Assembly (NCBI RefSeq): GCF_901709675.1
Contig: NC_051096.1
Location: 2,693,001-2,757,000 of the forward strand
Reading direction: 5' to 3'
Source of the DNA: Syngnathus acus
Taxonomy: Eukaryota; Chordata; Actinopteri; Syngnathiformes; Syngnathidae
DNA length: 64,000 nucleotides
In this document: one piece after another, positions 47,601 through 54,634 of the stretch
How positions within the stretch are numbered: the first letter of the stretch is position 1
Layout: every line of letters begins with the position of its first letter
Translations under genes and position numbers: made by a program
The notes under the pieces: generated by a model
What the model was told of the DNA's origin: nothing
Database searches by the model: none
What the model saw: only the letters and a program-made list of their open reading frames with translations

Positions 47601-50600
47601 GGCAGAAAAGTCACAATCTGGGAAATCATCACCTCAGAGTACATCACAGAGGAGAAGAGAATCGAACTGATCCGCCAGTACCGAATGGGCCATGTGACAA
47701 TCGAAAAGTTAATAACAGTTGTGATGACCATAATGGAGGAAAAAGAGTCTCAGGCAAAAGAAAAACTCAGTTTTGAAGGTCTGAGGGAACCAGTTCCTGC
47801 TAGCGCATTGATGGATGCTAACATCATTGATCAGGCTACGTTTGATCAGCTCCAACAAGGCACAAAGACTCCTCAGGAAGTGAGTCAAGATGATAAAGTC
47901 AATAAGTATCTGCAAGGCACCGAGCGCATAGACGCCATTGCAATGGACGGAACAAATGAAAAACTAAGCATATATCAAGCCATGAAAAGTAACATTCTTC
48001 AACCAAATACTGGCCTTGCGCTGCTTGAGGCTCAAGCTGCCACTGGTTTCATAACAGACCCAGTCAAGAACATGAAATATTCCGTAGATGATGCCGTCAA
48101 GGCCGGAACCGTTGGCCCAGAGCTTCATGAGAAACTTCTCGCTGCTGAGAAACCAGTGACGGGATACAAAGACCCATACACGGGCAATAAGATTTCTCTG
48201 TTCCAAGCTCTGAAGAAAGAACTGGTGCTGAGGGAGCATGCCATTCCTCTCCTGGAGGCTCAGCTGAGTACAGGAGGCATCATTGATCCTGTCTGTAGCC
48301 ATCGCGTTCCTACTGACATCGCTGTTCAGCGTGGCTTCTTAAGTAAACAAATGGTTAAGTCTTTCAACGAACCATCCGGTGACGTCCAGTGCTTCACCAA
48401 TCCCAACACTAATCAAAGTGTCACATACAAGCAACTTCTAGAGAAATGCGTCAAAGATCCAAACTCTGGTTTGTGCTATCTGTCGCTGTCTAAAGCCGAA
48501 GTGGCTCCTACTGCTGAGAAGACCTACAAGTACACCGAGGAGAAAGCCCAAGCTGATTTAGCAAACACTCAAATTGAAATCCCGCACAAGAACTTTGAAG
48601 GCAAGACCATGACCATCTGGGAAATCATGAACTCAAACATGCTTCCTGAGGAGGAGAGACGTCGCCTCATGGAGCAGTATCGCTTGGGGACCATCACAAA
48701 GGACAGAATGCTCATCATTATCATTGAAATCATTGAGCAAAGGGAGGCCGAAAAGGCTGAGCAGGGCATGTCGTGCGACATTATCAGAAGGAGAATTACA
48801 ATCGAGGAGCTTTACAGCGCTCGAATTATAGACCTGCAGACTTACAATCTCCTGAAGCAAGAAAAAATGACCATCAGTGAGATCATGGCAATGCCATCGG
48901 TCAAGCAATACCTTTTTGGAACCGGTTGCATTGCTGGCATCATGTCGGACACTCCTAGCAAGATCAGCATCTATCAAGCCATGAAAAATGGCAAGATTAA
49001 GCCTGAGGTTGCTCTGACGCTCCTCGAGGCCCAAGCAGCAACTGGATTTATCATCGATCCGGTGAAAGACGAACTTCTCACGGTGGATGAAGCAGTCCGC
49101 AAGGGGCTCGTAGGGCCCGAACTCCACGACAAACTTCTCTCTGCAGAAAGAGCCGTGACAGGCTACAAAGATCCATACACCGGAAAAGTTATTTCTCTCT
49201 TCCAGGCAATGAAGAAAGATCTGGTTCCTGAGGATTACGCTTTGAGGCTTCTGGAAGCCCAAAATGCCACAGGGGGGCTAATGGATCCTGAATACTACTT
49301 CCGTCTGCCCGCAGATGTTGCCATGCAGCGCGGGTACATCAACAAAGAGACACTCGACAGAATATCTGAGCCCACCGCCGATGTGCAAGGTTACACCGAG
49401 CCCACCACAGACGAAAGCCTGTCCTATGCTCAGCTGCTGAAAAGATGTCGGCTGGACAAAGACAGTGGACTGAAGCTGTTGTCGCTAGCGGACAGGAAAC
49501 TTCTCTTCAAGGGTTTTAGGAAGCAAATCCCTGCGGATGAGCTGGTTCGAGCTCAGCTTATTGACCAAAAGACGTGCAATGAACTCAATCAGGGTACCAT
49601 CAGCGTGGAGGAGGTCAGCAGGGAACTGAAGAAGTACCTCGAAGGTGTCAGCTGCATTGCCGGTGTCTTTGTGGAATCTACCAAAGACTGCTTGTCCATC
49701 TACCAAGCCATGAAGAAAAACATGATCAGACCAGGAACTGCCTTTGAGCTTCTCGAGGCCCAGGCTGCGACTGGGTACGTGATTGACCCCATCAAAAATC
49801 TGAAACTAAATGTTAACGAAGCAGTGAAGATGGGTGTTGTGGGTCCAGAGTTCAAAGACAAACTACTGTCGGCCGAGCGGGCAGTCACAGGTTACAGGGA
49901 TCCCTATTCTGGCAAGGTCATTTCACTGTTCCAAGCCATGAAGAAGGACTTGATCTTGAAAGACCACGGCATCCGTTTGCTAGAGGCTCAGATTGCCACA
50001 GGTGGAATCATTGACCCACAGGGGAGCTATCGCTTGCCAGTGGAGATGGCATATGAACGTGGCCTCTTTGACAAAGAGATGAACCAAATCCTCACGGACC
50101 CGTCCGACGACACTAAAGGCTTCTTTGACCCGAACACAGAGGAAAACCTCACTTACCTCCAGCTCATGGAACGATGCATGACGGACCCTCAAACAGGGCT
50201 TGCTCTCCTATTGCTGAAAGAAAAGAAGAAAGAAAGGAAGACTTCCTCCAAGTCATCCGTTCGGAAACGCAGAGTTGTTATCGTCGATCCGGAGACTGGC
50301 AAGGAGATGTCAGTGTATGAGGCCTACCAGAAAGGGCTCATTGACCACCAGACCTATTTGGAGCTAGCAGAGCAGGAATGTGAATGGGAGGAAATTACCA
50401 GCACTTCATCTGATGGAGTTGTAAAATCCAAGATCATTGATAGGAGGTCTGGAAGACAGTACGATATCGACGATGCAATCGCAAACGGCCTGATTGAGAA
50501 ATCGGCTCTGGACCAGTACCGCTCTGGAACTCTATCCATCACAGAATTCGCAGACATGCTATCTGGAAATTCCAGTGGAGTTAGATCACGGTCATCCTCC

Positions 50601-51446
50601 TTTGGATCCACCTCCTCTTACGCTTCAAGTTCGATGCCTTCCATCAAAACACCCGCTGTCCCATGGAATGACCCCACCGAGGAAAGTGGCCCCGTTGCTG
50701 GAATCTTGGACACGGAAACACTCGAGAAGGTGTCTGTCACCGAGGCCATCCACAGAAACCTTGTTGACAACATAACTGGTCAGAGGTTGCTGGAAGCTCA
50801 GGCCTGCACCGGAGGAATCATTGACCCAAACACTGGTGAAAAATTCTCGGTCACAGATGCAGTGAACCAAGGGCTCGTAGACAAGATCATGGTGGACCGA
50901 ATCAGCCTCGCGCAGAAGTCTTGTAATGGATTCGAGGACCCTCGGACTAAGACCAAAATGTCAGCGGCTCAAGCCCTGAAGAAAGGCTGGTTGTACTCCG
51001 AGGCCGGCCAGCGGTTCCTGGAAATCCAATATCTGACTGGTGGTTTAATTGAACCGGACATCACCAGCAGAGTCTCACTGGACGATGCCTTGAAAAAGGG
51101 CACCTTGGATGCTCGTACCGCACAGAAGCTCCGTGATGTCAACACACACTCAAAGTACCTCACATGCCCCAAAACCAAACTCAAAATCTCCTACAAGGAT
51201 GCGTTGGACAGAAGCATGATTGAGGAGGGTACTGGTCTCAGGCTTCTGGAGGCGTCCTCCCAGTCTAGTAAAGGCCTCTACAGTCCGTACAGCAGCATCA
51301 GCGGCTCGGGCTCGGCTACTGGCTCACGCTCGGGCTCCAGAACCGGCTCCAGAAGAGGAAGCTTTGATGCAACCGGGTCCAGTTTCACCACCACCTTCTC
51401 CTCATCCTCCTCATACAGTTCGCCAAGTTACAGCCGCAGATACTGA
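13100..51446 (+). CDS. plec: Plectin gene, overall model
   Basis: Plectin is a giant cytolinker that joins intermediate filaments to actin, junctions and organelles. Alternative first exons (13100/14224, 15290, 17930, 21335?, 22162?, 24260, 27349?, 29800) all splice in phase 1 to the common exon at 30,298. The constitutive exons sum to 13,481 nt, so the core is about 4,493 aa (human core about 4,510) and reads through with no frame break. Order: two-CH actin-binding domain, plakin domain of spectrin repeats with an SH3, rod exon, six plakin repeat domains, Gly-Ser-Arg tail. Optional pieces seen are exon 2alpha, exon 3alpha and a 21-nt microexon. Two introns need GC donors (after 35,568 and 40,812). 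I found no S10/RPS10-like first exon as in the longest human form. The tail ends RRY*, about 16 residues short of human. Confidence 0.96.
13252..13303. repeat. (GGAT)n microsatellite
   Basis: This is an imperfect GGAT/GGAA tetranucleotide run interrupted by one GATA unit. It is a simple repeat in the intron between the 13,171 donor and the 14,224 exon. Confidence 0.8.
14050..14175. repeat. Short MITE-like element with TIRs
   Basis: GCAAAAGTGTGCACACC near 14,055 is mirrored by GGGTGTGTAGACTTTTGC near 14,154 (about 16 of 20 positions complementary). The element is about 120 bp, without coding capacity, and ends next to CAGTATACTG. Related single ends occur near 14,878 and 37,370. The element abuts the plectin exon at 14,224. 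Confidence 0.5.
14224..14437 (+). CDS. plec: plectin alternative N-terminal exon, type 1/1c
   Basis: The exon has a phase-0 acceptor (tccacag) and a phase-1 donor (ATCGCAG|gtacc). It encodes 71 residues with the motif [14 protein letters not shown], a basic patch [12 protein letters not shown] and the C-terminal [12 protein letters not shown], joined to DERDRVQKK in the common exon. This matches the mammalian plectin exon ending [12 protein letters not shown]...LDPAERAVIRIA and the equivalent MACF1 first exon. In mammals this N-terminus is linked to epithelial/mesenchymal expression. Because it opens with an acceptor, it needs an upstream exon (13,100-13,171, or the Lys-rich gene at 12,528). 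An internal ATG at 14,251 is a further possibility. Confidence 0.88.
15290..15449 (+). CDS. plec: plectin alternative first exon 1f
   Basis: The exon encodes 53 residues starting [16 protein letters not shown] and ending [19 protein letters not shown] before a phase-1 donor (AAAG|gtaaca). The C-terminal half matches mammalian plectin 1f (LPDEQDFIQAYEEVREKYK) and the parallel dystonin first exon. Mammalian 1f has only about 23 residues, so the fish version carries a longer N-terminal extension. In mammals 1f is the muscle and focal-adhesion variant found at costameres and fibrillar adhesions. The homology is clear, and the localisation is known only from mammals. Confidence 0.92.
16620..16700. 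mobile_element. hAT-like repeat end (degenerate)
   Basis: AGGGGTGGGCAAAG followed by GCGGGCCACTGGTGGCCC and CCGGCCCAGC has the wording of common teleost hAT-derived short repeats. No second TIR was located, so only one end or a decayed copy is claimed. Confidence 0.35.
17930..17975 (+). CDS. plec: plectin alternative first exon 1e
   Basis: The exon encodes 15 residues, [15 protein letters not shown], then a phase-1 donor (AAAG|gtactt). Mammalian plectin 1e reads MDPSRAIQNEISSLK, so 11 of 15 residues are identical and the length is the same. The ATG context is GACATGG. This is one of the most conserved plectin starts. In mammals 1e is expressed in brain, skin and some muscle-derived cells. 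Confidence 0.93.
18907..18930. repeat. 24-base poly-G tract
   Basis: An uninterrupted run of 24 G lies within a plectin 5' intron. Long G runs are rare, can form G-quadruplexes and are prone to length errors in assembly. Confidence 0.9.
21335..21389 (+). CDS. plec: Candidate plectin alternative first exon, not assigned
   Basis: Eighteen codons ([18 protein letters not shown]) end at a consensus donor (CAAG|gtaggc) in phase 1 with a terminal G, exactly the phase the common exon 2 requires (G|AC for Asp). It lies between the 1e and 1b exons, 150 bp after a CpG-containing, promoter-like stretch (about 21,200-21,240). I do not recognise the peptide among mammalian starts. MEP resembles only the beginning of mammalian 1b, which is accounted for at 24,260. 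Support is the phase, the donor, and the position in the array. Confidence 0.5.
22162..22201 (+). CDS. plec: Candidate plectin first exon with cysteine cluster, not assigned
   Basis: Thirteen codons, [13 protein letters not shown], end in phase 1 with G at a donor (CGTG|gtacgt), compatible with the common exon 2. Four cysteines within residues 4-8 are a typical context for S-palmitoylation, so this start could place plectin at membranes. That function is inference. The upstream 120 bp are CT-rich with several CCTCC boxes. I know of no mammalian plectin start with this sequence. It is short enough to occur by chance, hence the moderate confidence. Confidence 0.4.
24260..24362 (+). CDS. plec: plectin alternative first exon 1b (mitochondrial)
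   Basis: The exon encodes 34 residues including [20 protein letters not shown] and then RWRIRRKR, with a phase-1 donor (CGAG|gtaagc). Mammalian 1b reads GSLFPSLVVVGHVVTLAAVW followed by HWRRGRR. The hydrophobic stretch of about 17 residues flanked by arginines is the outer-mitochondrial-membrane anchor of plectin 1b, which tethers mitochondria to intermediate filaments. The preceding 300 bp are rich in GA/CT repeats and CpG. Confidence 0.93.
26180..26580. repeat. Diverged tandem repeat, unit about 150-170 bp
   Basis: The phrase ACCCACAAAAAA recurs near 26,183, 26,329 and 26,501. Each copy is preceded by a segment with TTGGTAGAC and CGTCT..CATGA (clear at 26,305-26,330 and 26,478-26,500), and copies end in ACAGGAAaTC. 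Roughly three diverged units are present. It is noncoding and located in a plectin 5' intron. Confidence 0.6.
27349..27475 (+). CDS. plec: Candidate plectin alternative first exon, not assigned
   Basis: Forty-two codons begin [13 protein letters not shown], continue with [17 protein letters not shown] and [10 protein letters not shown], and end at a phase-1 donor (GCAG|gtatgt). The phase and final G fit the common exon 2. The ATG context is good (CAACATGG), and 250 bp upstream are CpG-rich with promoter character. The peptide is not low-complexity, which favours real coding, but I recognise no mammalian equivalent. It lies between 1b and 1a. Confidence 0.5.
28681..28925. repeat. Degenerate GGTCTTTGAGNTGG repeat
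   Basis: The word GTCTTTGA followed by (a/g)GTGG or GATGG recurs at irregular spacing about ten times. It is a decayed short tandem repeat with no coding signal, in a plectin 5' intron. Confidence 0.45.
29800..29902 (+). CDS. plec: plectin alternative first exon, probably 1a
   Basis: The exon encodes 34 residues starting [15 protein letters not shown], then [14 protein letters not shown], with a phase-1 donor (AAAG|gtagaa). Mammalian 1a has a similar pattern (TSSEDNLYLAVLRASEGKK) and the same length class, and it is likewise the last first exon before the common exon 2. Residue identity is limited, so the assignment rests on pattern and position. Plectin 1a in mammals is the hemidesmosomal keratinocyte variant that binds integrin beta4. 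A TTTCATTG...GTTAAAGG context precedes the ATG. Confidence 0.75.
30298..34801 (+). CDS. plec: plectin actin-binding domain exons (CH1-CH2)
   Basis: Exons: 30298-30359, 31394-31483, 32499-32576, 32653-32745, 33659-33825, 34502-34617 and 34695-34801. The product reads [63 protein letters not shown], then [20 protein letters not shown] and [13 protein letters not shown]1 starts at [10 protein letters not shown]2 starts after ISDIQVNGQ and contains [30 protein letters not shown] and [12 protein letters not shown]. This domain binds F-actin and, in 1a, integrin beta4. All motifs are intact. Exon junction phases agree, with the first codon Asp split G|AC across the alternative-exon junction. Confidence 0.97.
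31032..31046 (+). CDS. plec: plectin exon 2alpha (15-nt optional exon)
   Basis: A 15-nt exon encoding HWKAE sits between a tcag acceptor and a gag|gtaggt donor, phase 0 on both sides, between the two first ABD exons. It corresponds to the known mammalian plectin exon 2alpha, a five-codon insertion in the CH1 domain that is spliced in brain and muscle and alters actin affinity. Conservation from fish to mammals in position and size supports function. Confidence 0.85.
31117..31140. repeat. 24-base poly-A tract
   Basis: A homopolymer A run lies in the intron between exon 2alpha and the next constitutive exon. It is a simple repeat. Confidence 0.9.
31724..31759 (+). CDS. plec: plectin exon 3alpha (36-nt optional exon)
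   Basis: Twelve codons, [12 protein letters not shown], have phase-0 borders (gctag| and TTG|gtgagt). The exon lies between SGETL and PREKGRMRF, so the insertion repeats the PRE(R/K) start of the following exon. It matches the position of mammalian plectin exon 3alpha, and similar short insertions occur in other plakins. It adds net positive charge to CH1. Confidence 0.85.
34867..40983 (+). CDS. plec: plectin plakin-domain exons (spectrin repeats and SH3)
   Basis: Exons: 34867-34986, 35058-35153, 35441-35568, 36016-36109, 36303-36457, 36524-36875, 36947-37024, 37125-37286, 37419-37523, 37592-37687, 37766-37891, 37974-38126, 38276-38430, 38495-38621, 38689-38872, 39440-39597, 39660-39832, 39888-40026, 40094-40450, 40555-40638, 40708-40812 and 40885-40983. 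Recognisable motifs are [54 protein letters not shown], the SH3 segment [12 protein letters not shown] and PSICFLVPP (38,276-38,430), [12 protein letters not shown], and [17 protein letters not shown] at the rod border. In plakins this stack of spectrin repeats with an atypical SH3 binds junctional partners such as BPAG2 and beta-dystroglycan. It is phase-consistent throughout. Confidence 0.95.
35569..36015 (+). other. plec: GC-AG intron of plec
   Basis: The upstream exon ends GAGAG and the intron opens gcgagt. The downstream exon opens G-CTG-GAG-CGT. Only the GC donor keeps Phe-Glu-Arg-Leu-Glu in frame; the nearby GT at 35,573 would shift the frame. GC-AG introns are a known minor class with strong flanking consensus, as here (AG|GCGAGT). 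Confidence 0.8.
35612..35655. repeat. 44-base poly-A tract
   Basis: An uninterrupted A run of about 44 bases lies 44 bases inside the GC-AG intron. It could be the tail of a retroposed sequence, but the neighbouring bases show no retrogene. The length is likely assembly-sensitive. Confidence 0.9.
39018..39038 (+). CDS. plec: plectin candidate 21-nt microexon (GYVPPKT)
   Basis: Good acceptor (aaattacag) and strong donor (ACAG|gtaagg) borders enclose 21 nt. The flanking constitutive exons end and start in phase 1 (CAAG / GAGAGCAG), and the microexon keeps that phase, adding seven residues (GYVPPKT) after the plakin-domain segment TTAEQ. Skipping also keeps the frame. The canonical human plectin sequence has no such insertion here as far as I know, so it is either a fish exon or an uncommon conserved microexon. 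Confidence 0.6.
40813..40884 (+). other. plec: Second GC-AG intron of plec (72 bp)
   Basis: The exon ends ATCATCCAAGAG and the intron opens gcaggt. The next exon begins TACGTGACGCTGCG, giving [15 protein letters not shown] as in human (VIQE-YVDLRTHYSEL). Using the GT four bases downstream would insert GCAG and break the frame. At 72 bp this is among the shortest introns here. Confidence 0.8.
41854..45201 (+). CDS. plec: plectin rod exon (central coiled coil)
   Basis: A single 3,348-nt exon (1,116 codons) has an acceptor at 41,853 and a phase-0 donor at 45,202. It encodes continuous heptad coiled coil rich in Ala, Glu, Lys, Gln and Leu, e.g. [39 protein letters not shown]-like [17 protein letters not shown], and [20 protein letters not shown]. 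The length is almost that of mammalian plectin exon 31 (about 3.38 kb). The rod dimerises plectin, and this exon is skipped in the rodless splice form of mammals. Being phase 0 at both ends, it could be skipped here too. There are no internal stops. Confidence 0.96.
45273..51446 (+). CDS. plec: plectin last exon: rod end, six plakin repeat domains, GSR tail
   Basis: The exon runs 2,057 codons plus a TGA stop. It begins with the last stretch of coiled coil (to about 45,700). Six plakin repeat domains follow, starting near 45,960 (CIGGILTP), 46,930, 47,919, 48,922, 49,649 and 50,691, each with the [25 protein letters not shown] and GGIIDP motifs. The linker after domain 5 ([20 protein letters not shown]...) is nearly identical to mammals and contains the intermediate-filament binding region. 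The tail has [16 protein letters not shown] (microtubule-binding GSR motif) and ends SYSRRY. Human plectin continues about 16 residues further. Domain 3 is the most diverged, reading RIDAIAMDG where others have CIAGV. Confidence 0.97.
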   Translation: MAIAQQEQIEQQKVILQKTFLTEKELLLKREKEVEDEKKKLEKQFKDEVSRAKALKEEQDRQQKLMEDERKKLQAIMDDALKKQKEAEAEMKKKQKEMEVLEKKSNEQEKLLGEENKKLREKLNNLEVASKEIVSKRNEIEVQPEKDVGEQLVSATVSVTTKKVFNGSEVDGKKIESPWAFDGIRDKVPAERLHEIGVLTKKELDKLKKGKVSVQDLAKTDKLLSCLKGQSCIGGILTPSKEKVSVYQAMKDNKITPETAAMLLEAQAASGYLVDPVQNKRLSVDQAVKEQLIGPELHDKMLSAERAATGFKDPYTGDKISLFEAMKKGLIEKEPATKFLDVQLATGGIIDPINSHRVPLQTAYKQGQFDADMNKQIPDYKLFVEPSTQETMTYKQLLDKCTKDEGSGLMILPVTEKASQSERTYTDAEMKEVLSKSNVDVPFGRFKGKTVTIWEVINSEYFTEEQRRELIRQYKTGKITVEKIIKIVITVVEDKEKNNENVLNGLRTSVPASELLESKVISKDVFNKLSNGKITIKEISEMDPVKKALQGTPSIAGLFNEPTKEKMPFYQAMKKDLLSPETAINYLEAQAATGFIIDPVKNERMPVDEAVKSGLVGPELHERLLSAERAVSGYKDPYSGKKVSLFEAMNKGLLKRDNGIRLLEAQLSTGGIIDPVKSYRIPHEVACKRGYFDEETSKTLSKTADETKVFHDPNTQEYATYAQLMKKCISDKETGLPLLPLSKKAPKPKEDQQITEAKTKEVLNQNTMELDYGPFKGRKVTIWEIITSEYITEEKRIELIRQYRMGHVTIEKLITVVMTIMEEKESQAKEKLSFEGLREPVPASALMDANIIDQATFDQLQQGTKTPQEVSQDDKVNKYLQGTERIDAIAMDGTNEKLSIYQAMKSNILQPNTGLALLEAQAATGFITDPVKNMKYSVDDAVKAGTVGPELHEKLLAAEKPVTGYKDPYTGNKISLFQALKKELVLREHAIPLLEAQLSTGGIIDPVCSHRVPTDIAVQRGFLSKQMVKSFNEPSGDVQCFTNPNTNQSVTYKQLLEKCVKDPNSGLCYLSLSKAEVAPTAEKTYKYTEEKAQADLANTQIEIPHKNFEGKTMTIWEIMNSNMLPEEERRRLMEQYRLGTITKDRMLIIIIEIIEQREAEKAEQGMSCDIIRRRITIEELYSARIIDLQTYNLLKQEKMTISEIMAMPSVKQYLFGTGCIAGIMSDTPSKISIYQAMKNGKIKPEVALTLLEAQAATGFIIDPVKDELLTVDEAVRKGLVGPELHDKLLSAERAVTGYKDPYTGKVISLFQAMKKDLVPEDYALRLLEAQNATGGLMDPEYYFRLPADVAMQRGYINKETLDRISEPTADVQGYTEPTTDESLSYAQLLKRCRLDKDSGLKLLSLADRKLLFKGFRKQIPADELVRAQLIDQKTCNELNQGTISVEEVSRELKKYLEGVSCIAGVFVESTKDCLSIYQAMKKNMIRPGTAFELLEAQAATGYVIDPIKNLKLNVNEAVKMGVVGPEFKDKLLSAERAVTGYRDPYSGKVISLFQAMKKDLILKDHGIRLLEAQIATGGIIDPQGSYRLPVEMAYERGLFDKEMNQILTDPSDDTKGFFDPNTEENLTYLQLMERCMTDPQTGLALLLLKEKKKERKTSSKSSVRKRRVVIVDPETGKEMSVYEAYQKGLIDHQTYLELAEQECEWEEITSTSSDGVVKSKIIDRRSGRQYDIDDAIANGLIEKSALDQYRSGTLSITEFADMLSGNSSGVRSRSSSFGSTSSYASSSMPSIKTPAVPWNDPTEESGPVAGILDTETLEKVSVTEAIHRNLVDNITGQRLLEAQACTGGIIDPNTGEKFSVTDAVNQGLVDKIMVDRISLAQKSCNGFEDPRTKTKMSAAQALKKGWLYSEAGQRFLEIQYLTGGLIEPDITSRVSLDDALKKGTLDARTAQKLRDVNTHSKYLTCPKTKLKISYKDALDRSMIEEGTGLRLLEASSQSSKGLYSPYSSISGSGSATGSRSGSRTGSRRGSFDATGSSFTTTFSSSSSYSSPSYSRRY

Positions 51447-52710
51447 GGATGAATTATAAAGCCACCGAGATGCCTTCTGCTCTGCATGTGGTCGTTGCAA
51501 GTTTTTAAGTGTTTAATTATTGTACAACTTAGATTTCTTTATATACGTTCATCCGTGTACATTTTATGATTTTGTTTAATCACTGTTATTGACAAGAAAT
51601 TAGCTTTGAGTGCAACACTACAACCGAAAGAACATACTCTGATCGTCGTTAGTCGAGCCTTTTAAATAGTCGAATTTTCTCATTTCTCCAATATTGAAAG
51701 TTAACGGCCACTTCGCAGAGCAGAATCAAGAATCTCGGCAAGGCCGCTGACATGAAGAATGTCTCTCCTATCGCTAAGCTTCAAGATCTTTGTCCTCCAT
51801 CGTGGTGCTGTACACCTACTAAACCACAGCTTGACCCCCATTTCTGACATCTCTTCCTAAAACCTGGACTTTGAACCCCATGGGAACCAGAAAGCAGCAC
51901 ATTCCCATGCACTGGAAGACCGTCAACACAGCAACCTGACTTTATAGACTCTTGACACCAAAGTAACCCAAGTAGTCGCTGCTTCTTCGGACCTTCTCGA
52001 CTGGTACGTGATGACCCAGTAGTTAGCAATGTCGTCCCAACTTGTCCTGATGTTTCGTGTTCTCCTTTTTTTTTTTTTTAGACACCGCACCTCCAGAGAT
52101 CTTCACCTGGACTGAACTTTCACTGTAGCCGGAATTTATGCAAAAGTTACTCTCGCGACTAACCCTGAGCTGTTAGAAAAACCCTTGAAGTGCCTGCAAA
52201 AAAAAAAAAATGCGCCAAGATGTTTAAGGCGGTTGTTGTGTATTATAAAAGACGGTTTTGACGCTTGCATGACTGAACGAACCGGATGCGATCAGGTATG
52301 TCTCACACATGAATGTTCATATTGACGTGACTGTATGTACTGTATACGCACCACTGCTGGAAGCCAATAACAGATTCTATTTAGTTCTTCAGCTTTTATT
52401 TACAACCATCCTCCATGTTTGTATTTTTTTTTATGTTAAAGCTTCTTTGTAAAACAAAGCCTAATTATCTAGCCTATATCCTTTTATTTTCCTACACATT
52501 ATATTTCTGAGTTGCATGATTTACTAACATATAAAAAACCCAATATGAATTGGGTTGTACCCTTTAAATCATTTGTTGTATTATGATGATGATGATGATG
52601 CACCAAAGGGGTTTGAAGGATATATATTTTGATGCGCGGTGTATTTATATTAAAAAAACGCTGGTAAGGAATTGAGTTGCAATGTAAATAAATAAGGACA
52701 AGAAATACTT
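51447..52710 (+). other. plec: plectin 3'UTR
   Basis: This noncoding stretch after the TGA contains a (GAT)n run at 52,583-52,599 and an AATAAA at 52,687-52,692, which I take as the poly(A) signal. A roughly 1.25-kb 3'UTR is plausible. No coding ORF of note is present. Confidence 0.6.
52687..52692 (+). terminator. plec: Polyadenylation signal AATAAA (plec)
   Basis: This is a canonical hexamer about 1.24 kb past the plectin stop, with T/TG-rich sequence following within 40 bases (GTGATTCTGTGACTGTTT). Confidence 0.55.
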
Positions 52711-52754
52711 TGTGATTCTGTGACTGTTTCTCATCAGCTTGAAAAGGGCTAGAA

Positions 52755-53170
52755 CAGGGGTGTCAAACTCATTTTTTTCGCGGGCCGCATTGTAGTCATA
52801 GTTTCTTTCGGAGGGCCATTATGACTGTCAACCCAAATAAATGTATGAGCACCTCATCTTATATACAGTAAAAGCTACAAAATAAACTGACAAATAACTC
52901 CTTTTCAAATCAGACGAGTAAAAACTGGTCAAATATAAAAAAAAAAAGATATTTAAAGTGAAGACTTGCAATTCTAGTAATGACACACGAATTTTCAAAT
53001 CAGACGAGTAAAAACTGGTCAAATATTAAAAAAAAAAAGATATTAAAAGTGAAGACAATTTGCAATTCTAGTAATGACATGAATTTGATGCACAATTTGT
53101 CTTCGCGGGCCACATAAAATGATGTGGTGGGCCGTATCTGGCCCCCCGGGCCTTGAGTTTGACACCTGTG
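52755..53170 (+). mobile_element. hAT-type MITE, copy 1, with internal duplication
   Basis: The element starts CAGGGGTGTCAAACTCAT and ends GAGTTTGACACCTGTG. These inverted ends are typical of a widespread fish hAT-derived nonautonomous family. The flanks GGCTAGAA (52,747-52,754) and TGCTAGAA (53,171-53,178) form an 8-bp target-site duplication with one mismatch, as hAT insertion predicts. Internally a 90-bp block (from TTTTCAAATCAGACG at 52,902) is duplicated at 52,992. There is no coding capacity. Confidence 0.82.
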
Positions 53171-53178
53171 TGCTAGAA

Positions 53179-54634
53179 CATTCATATCAGTTTGCAGGAC
53201 TGCCCCCCCCCCTGGAAAATTTCGCTCACGTTGACTCTTCTGTCATTCATCAAGTCAGCAATTTGAAGTCCTTGCCAGATACAACACGCAACAAATCCGT
53301 GTCTCAGACAGGTTTCACACACTTTACCCCTTTTCAGTGAGATGTCTGGAATTGTGCAGATAAGCAAACCACTCTGTCAAGTAAGGCTTCGTTCCTCCTA
53401 GGCGTGCCTCGGTTTCCGCATTAATGCACTCAAGGCTACTTCACCTTTTTTCGGTGGAAGATGTGGGCGAGGGTTGGGTCTTTCACACCTCCACGCTTAG
53501 ATAAGTATAAGCCTCTGCGGTTTGCCGCAGGTTTATTGTGCAAACAGAAGCACGATTAAATTCAAGTAAAAGGGTTGGGCCTTAAAACACACAATCTTGG
53601 CAAGCTGTCTGAAGATTTGAGGTAAAACAGAAAGCTGATGTTCCACAAAGTTGTGAACTGGGTGTGGCATTGACAGCGGCGGACAATGGCAACGCCACTG
53701 CTAACATTCCTAGCTAGGGAAAGTTGGAAGCGAGGTGGAATCCATTAGGGCAGGGGTCGGCAAACTCAAGAAGTCCACCTCGTATTGATCAAGTGAGGCC
53801 AAATTTTGTTCTAGTCAGCCAACTGTGGATTTATACAAGAATAATATCGGTTGCATGAAGTGTTGCATAATTTTCAAATATTTTTGGATCGGAACAAACA
53901 TGCTACTAATTGGTGATGGTGACTCTCTGTGTTGGCATCTTTTTTTTTTTCCCATGAAACTCTTTCACGACTGCCTCATTTTAAGTGGAAAGCAGTTAGT
54001 CAACATGCCCGCAATGTGTTGCCAAAAAAAAAGCCCTAGAGACAAAAAAACAACATTCGGTCTGGAGTCAATGTTAATATTGTAGATTTGCGGTAATCAT
54101 TTAATGTTTTTTAATCGTACTACAAATGTGTTGACTGTGATTTTAGCATAGCCCGAGATTTGTTTGGACCTGTTCATATTTAAGCCAGTGATCTTAAAAA
54201 AAAAAAAAAATTGCCAGTGGCAACCACTCCCTTCTCCTTTGTACTAACATGACCTCATGCGCTAAATCCGATACGGCAGATTTCCATCCGAAATCTCAGT
54301 CGGTTGTTAGTCAAAAGCACAGCTGGATTGATTGACGTCATCTTGAAGGAAGCACTTTTGTCAACCAGCAACTTTCACGCCTGAGACTTCCACGCAACTG
54401 CCATTAATTACCACCTAAAATTATGAAAACTAACTAATTCCCTGCATTTGTTTTCCTCATTCACCCCAAATATTTCATGGAAATTATATATGGAATGGAA
54501 TTTCGGAAAAAACTCCCATTTCATTTGTCACAGTCACCTCCCTTCTTCGTGGCTATTGCCATCTACAGGACTGGAGTGGTACAACAAAGTTTTTCGACCT
54601 TTACATTCCTCTTATCAACTTGTATTGCTTAACC
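53179..54634. other. Intergenic DNA between MITE copies
   Basis: No coding exon is supported. A short CAGGGGTCGGCAAACTC near 53,754 looks like a single TIR of another hAT-like repeat. The rest is AT-rich unique-looking sequence. Confidence 0.4.
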
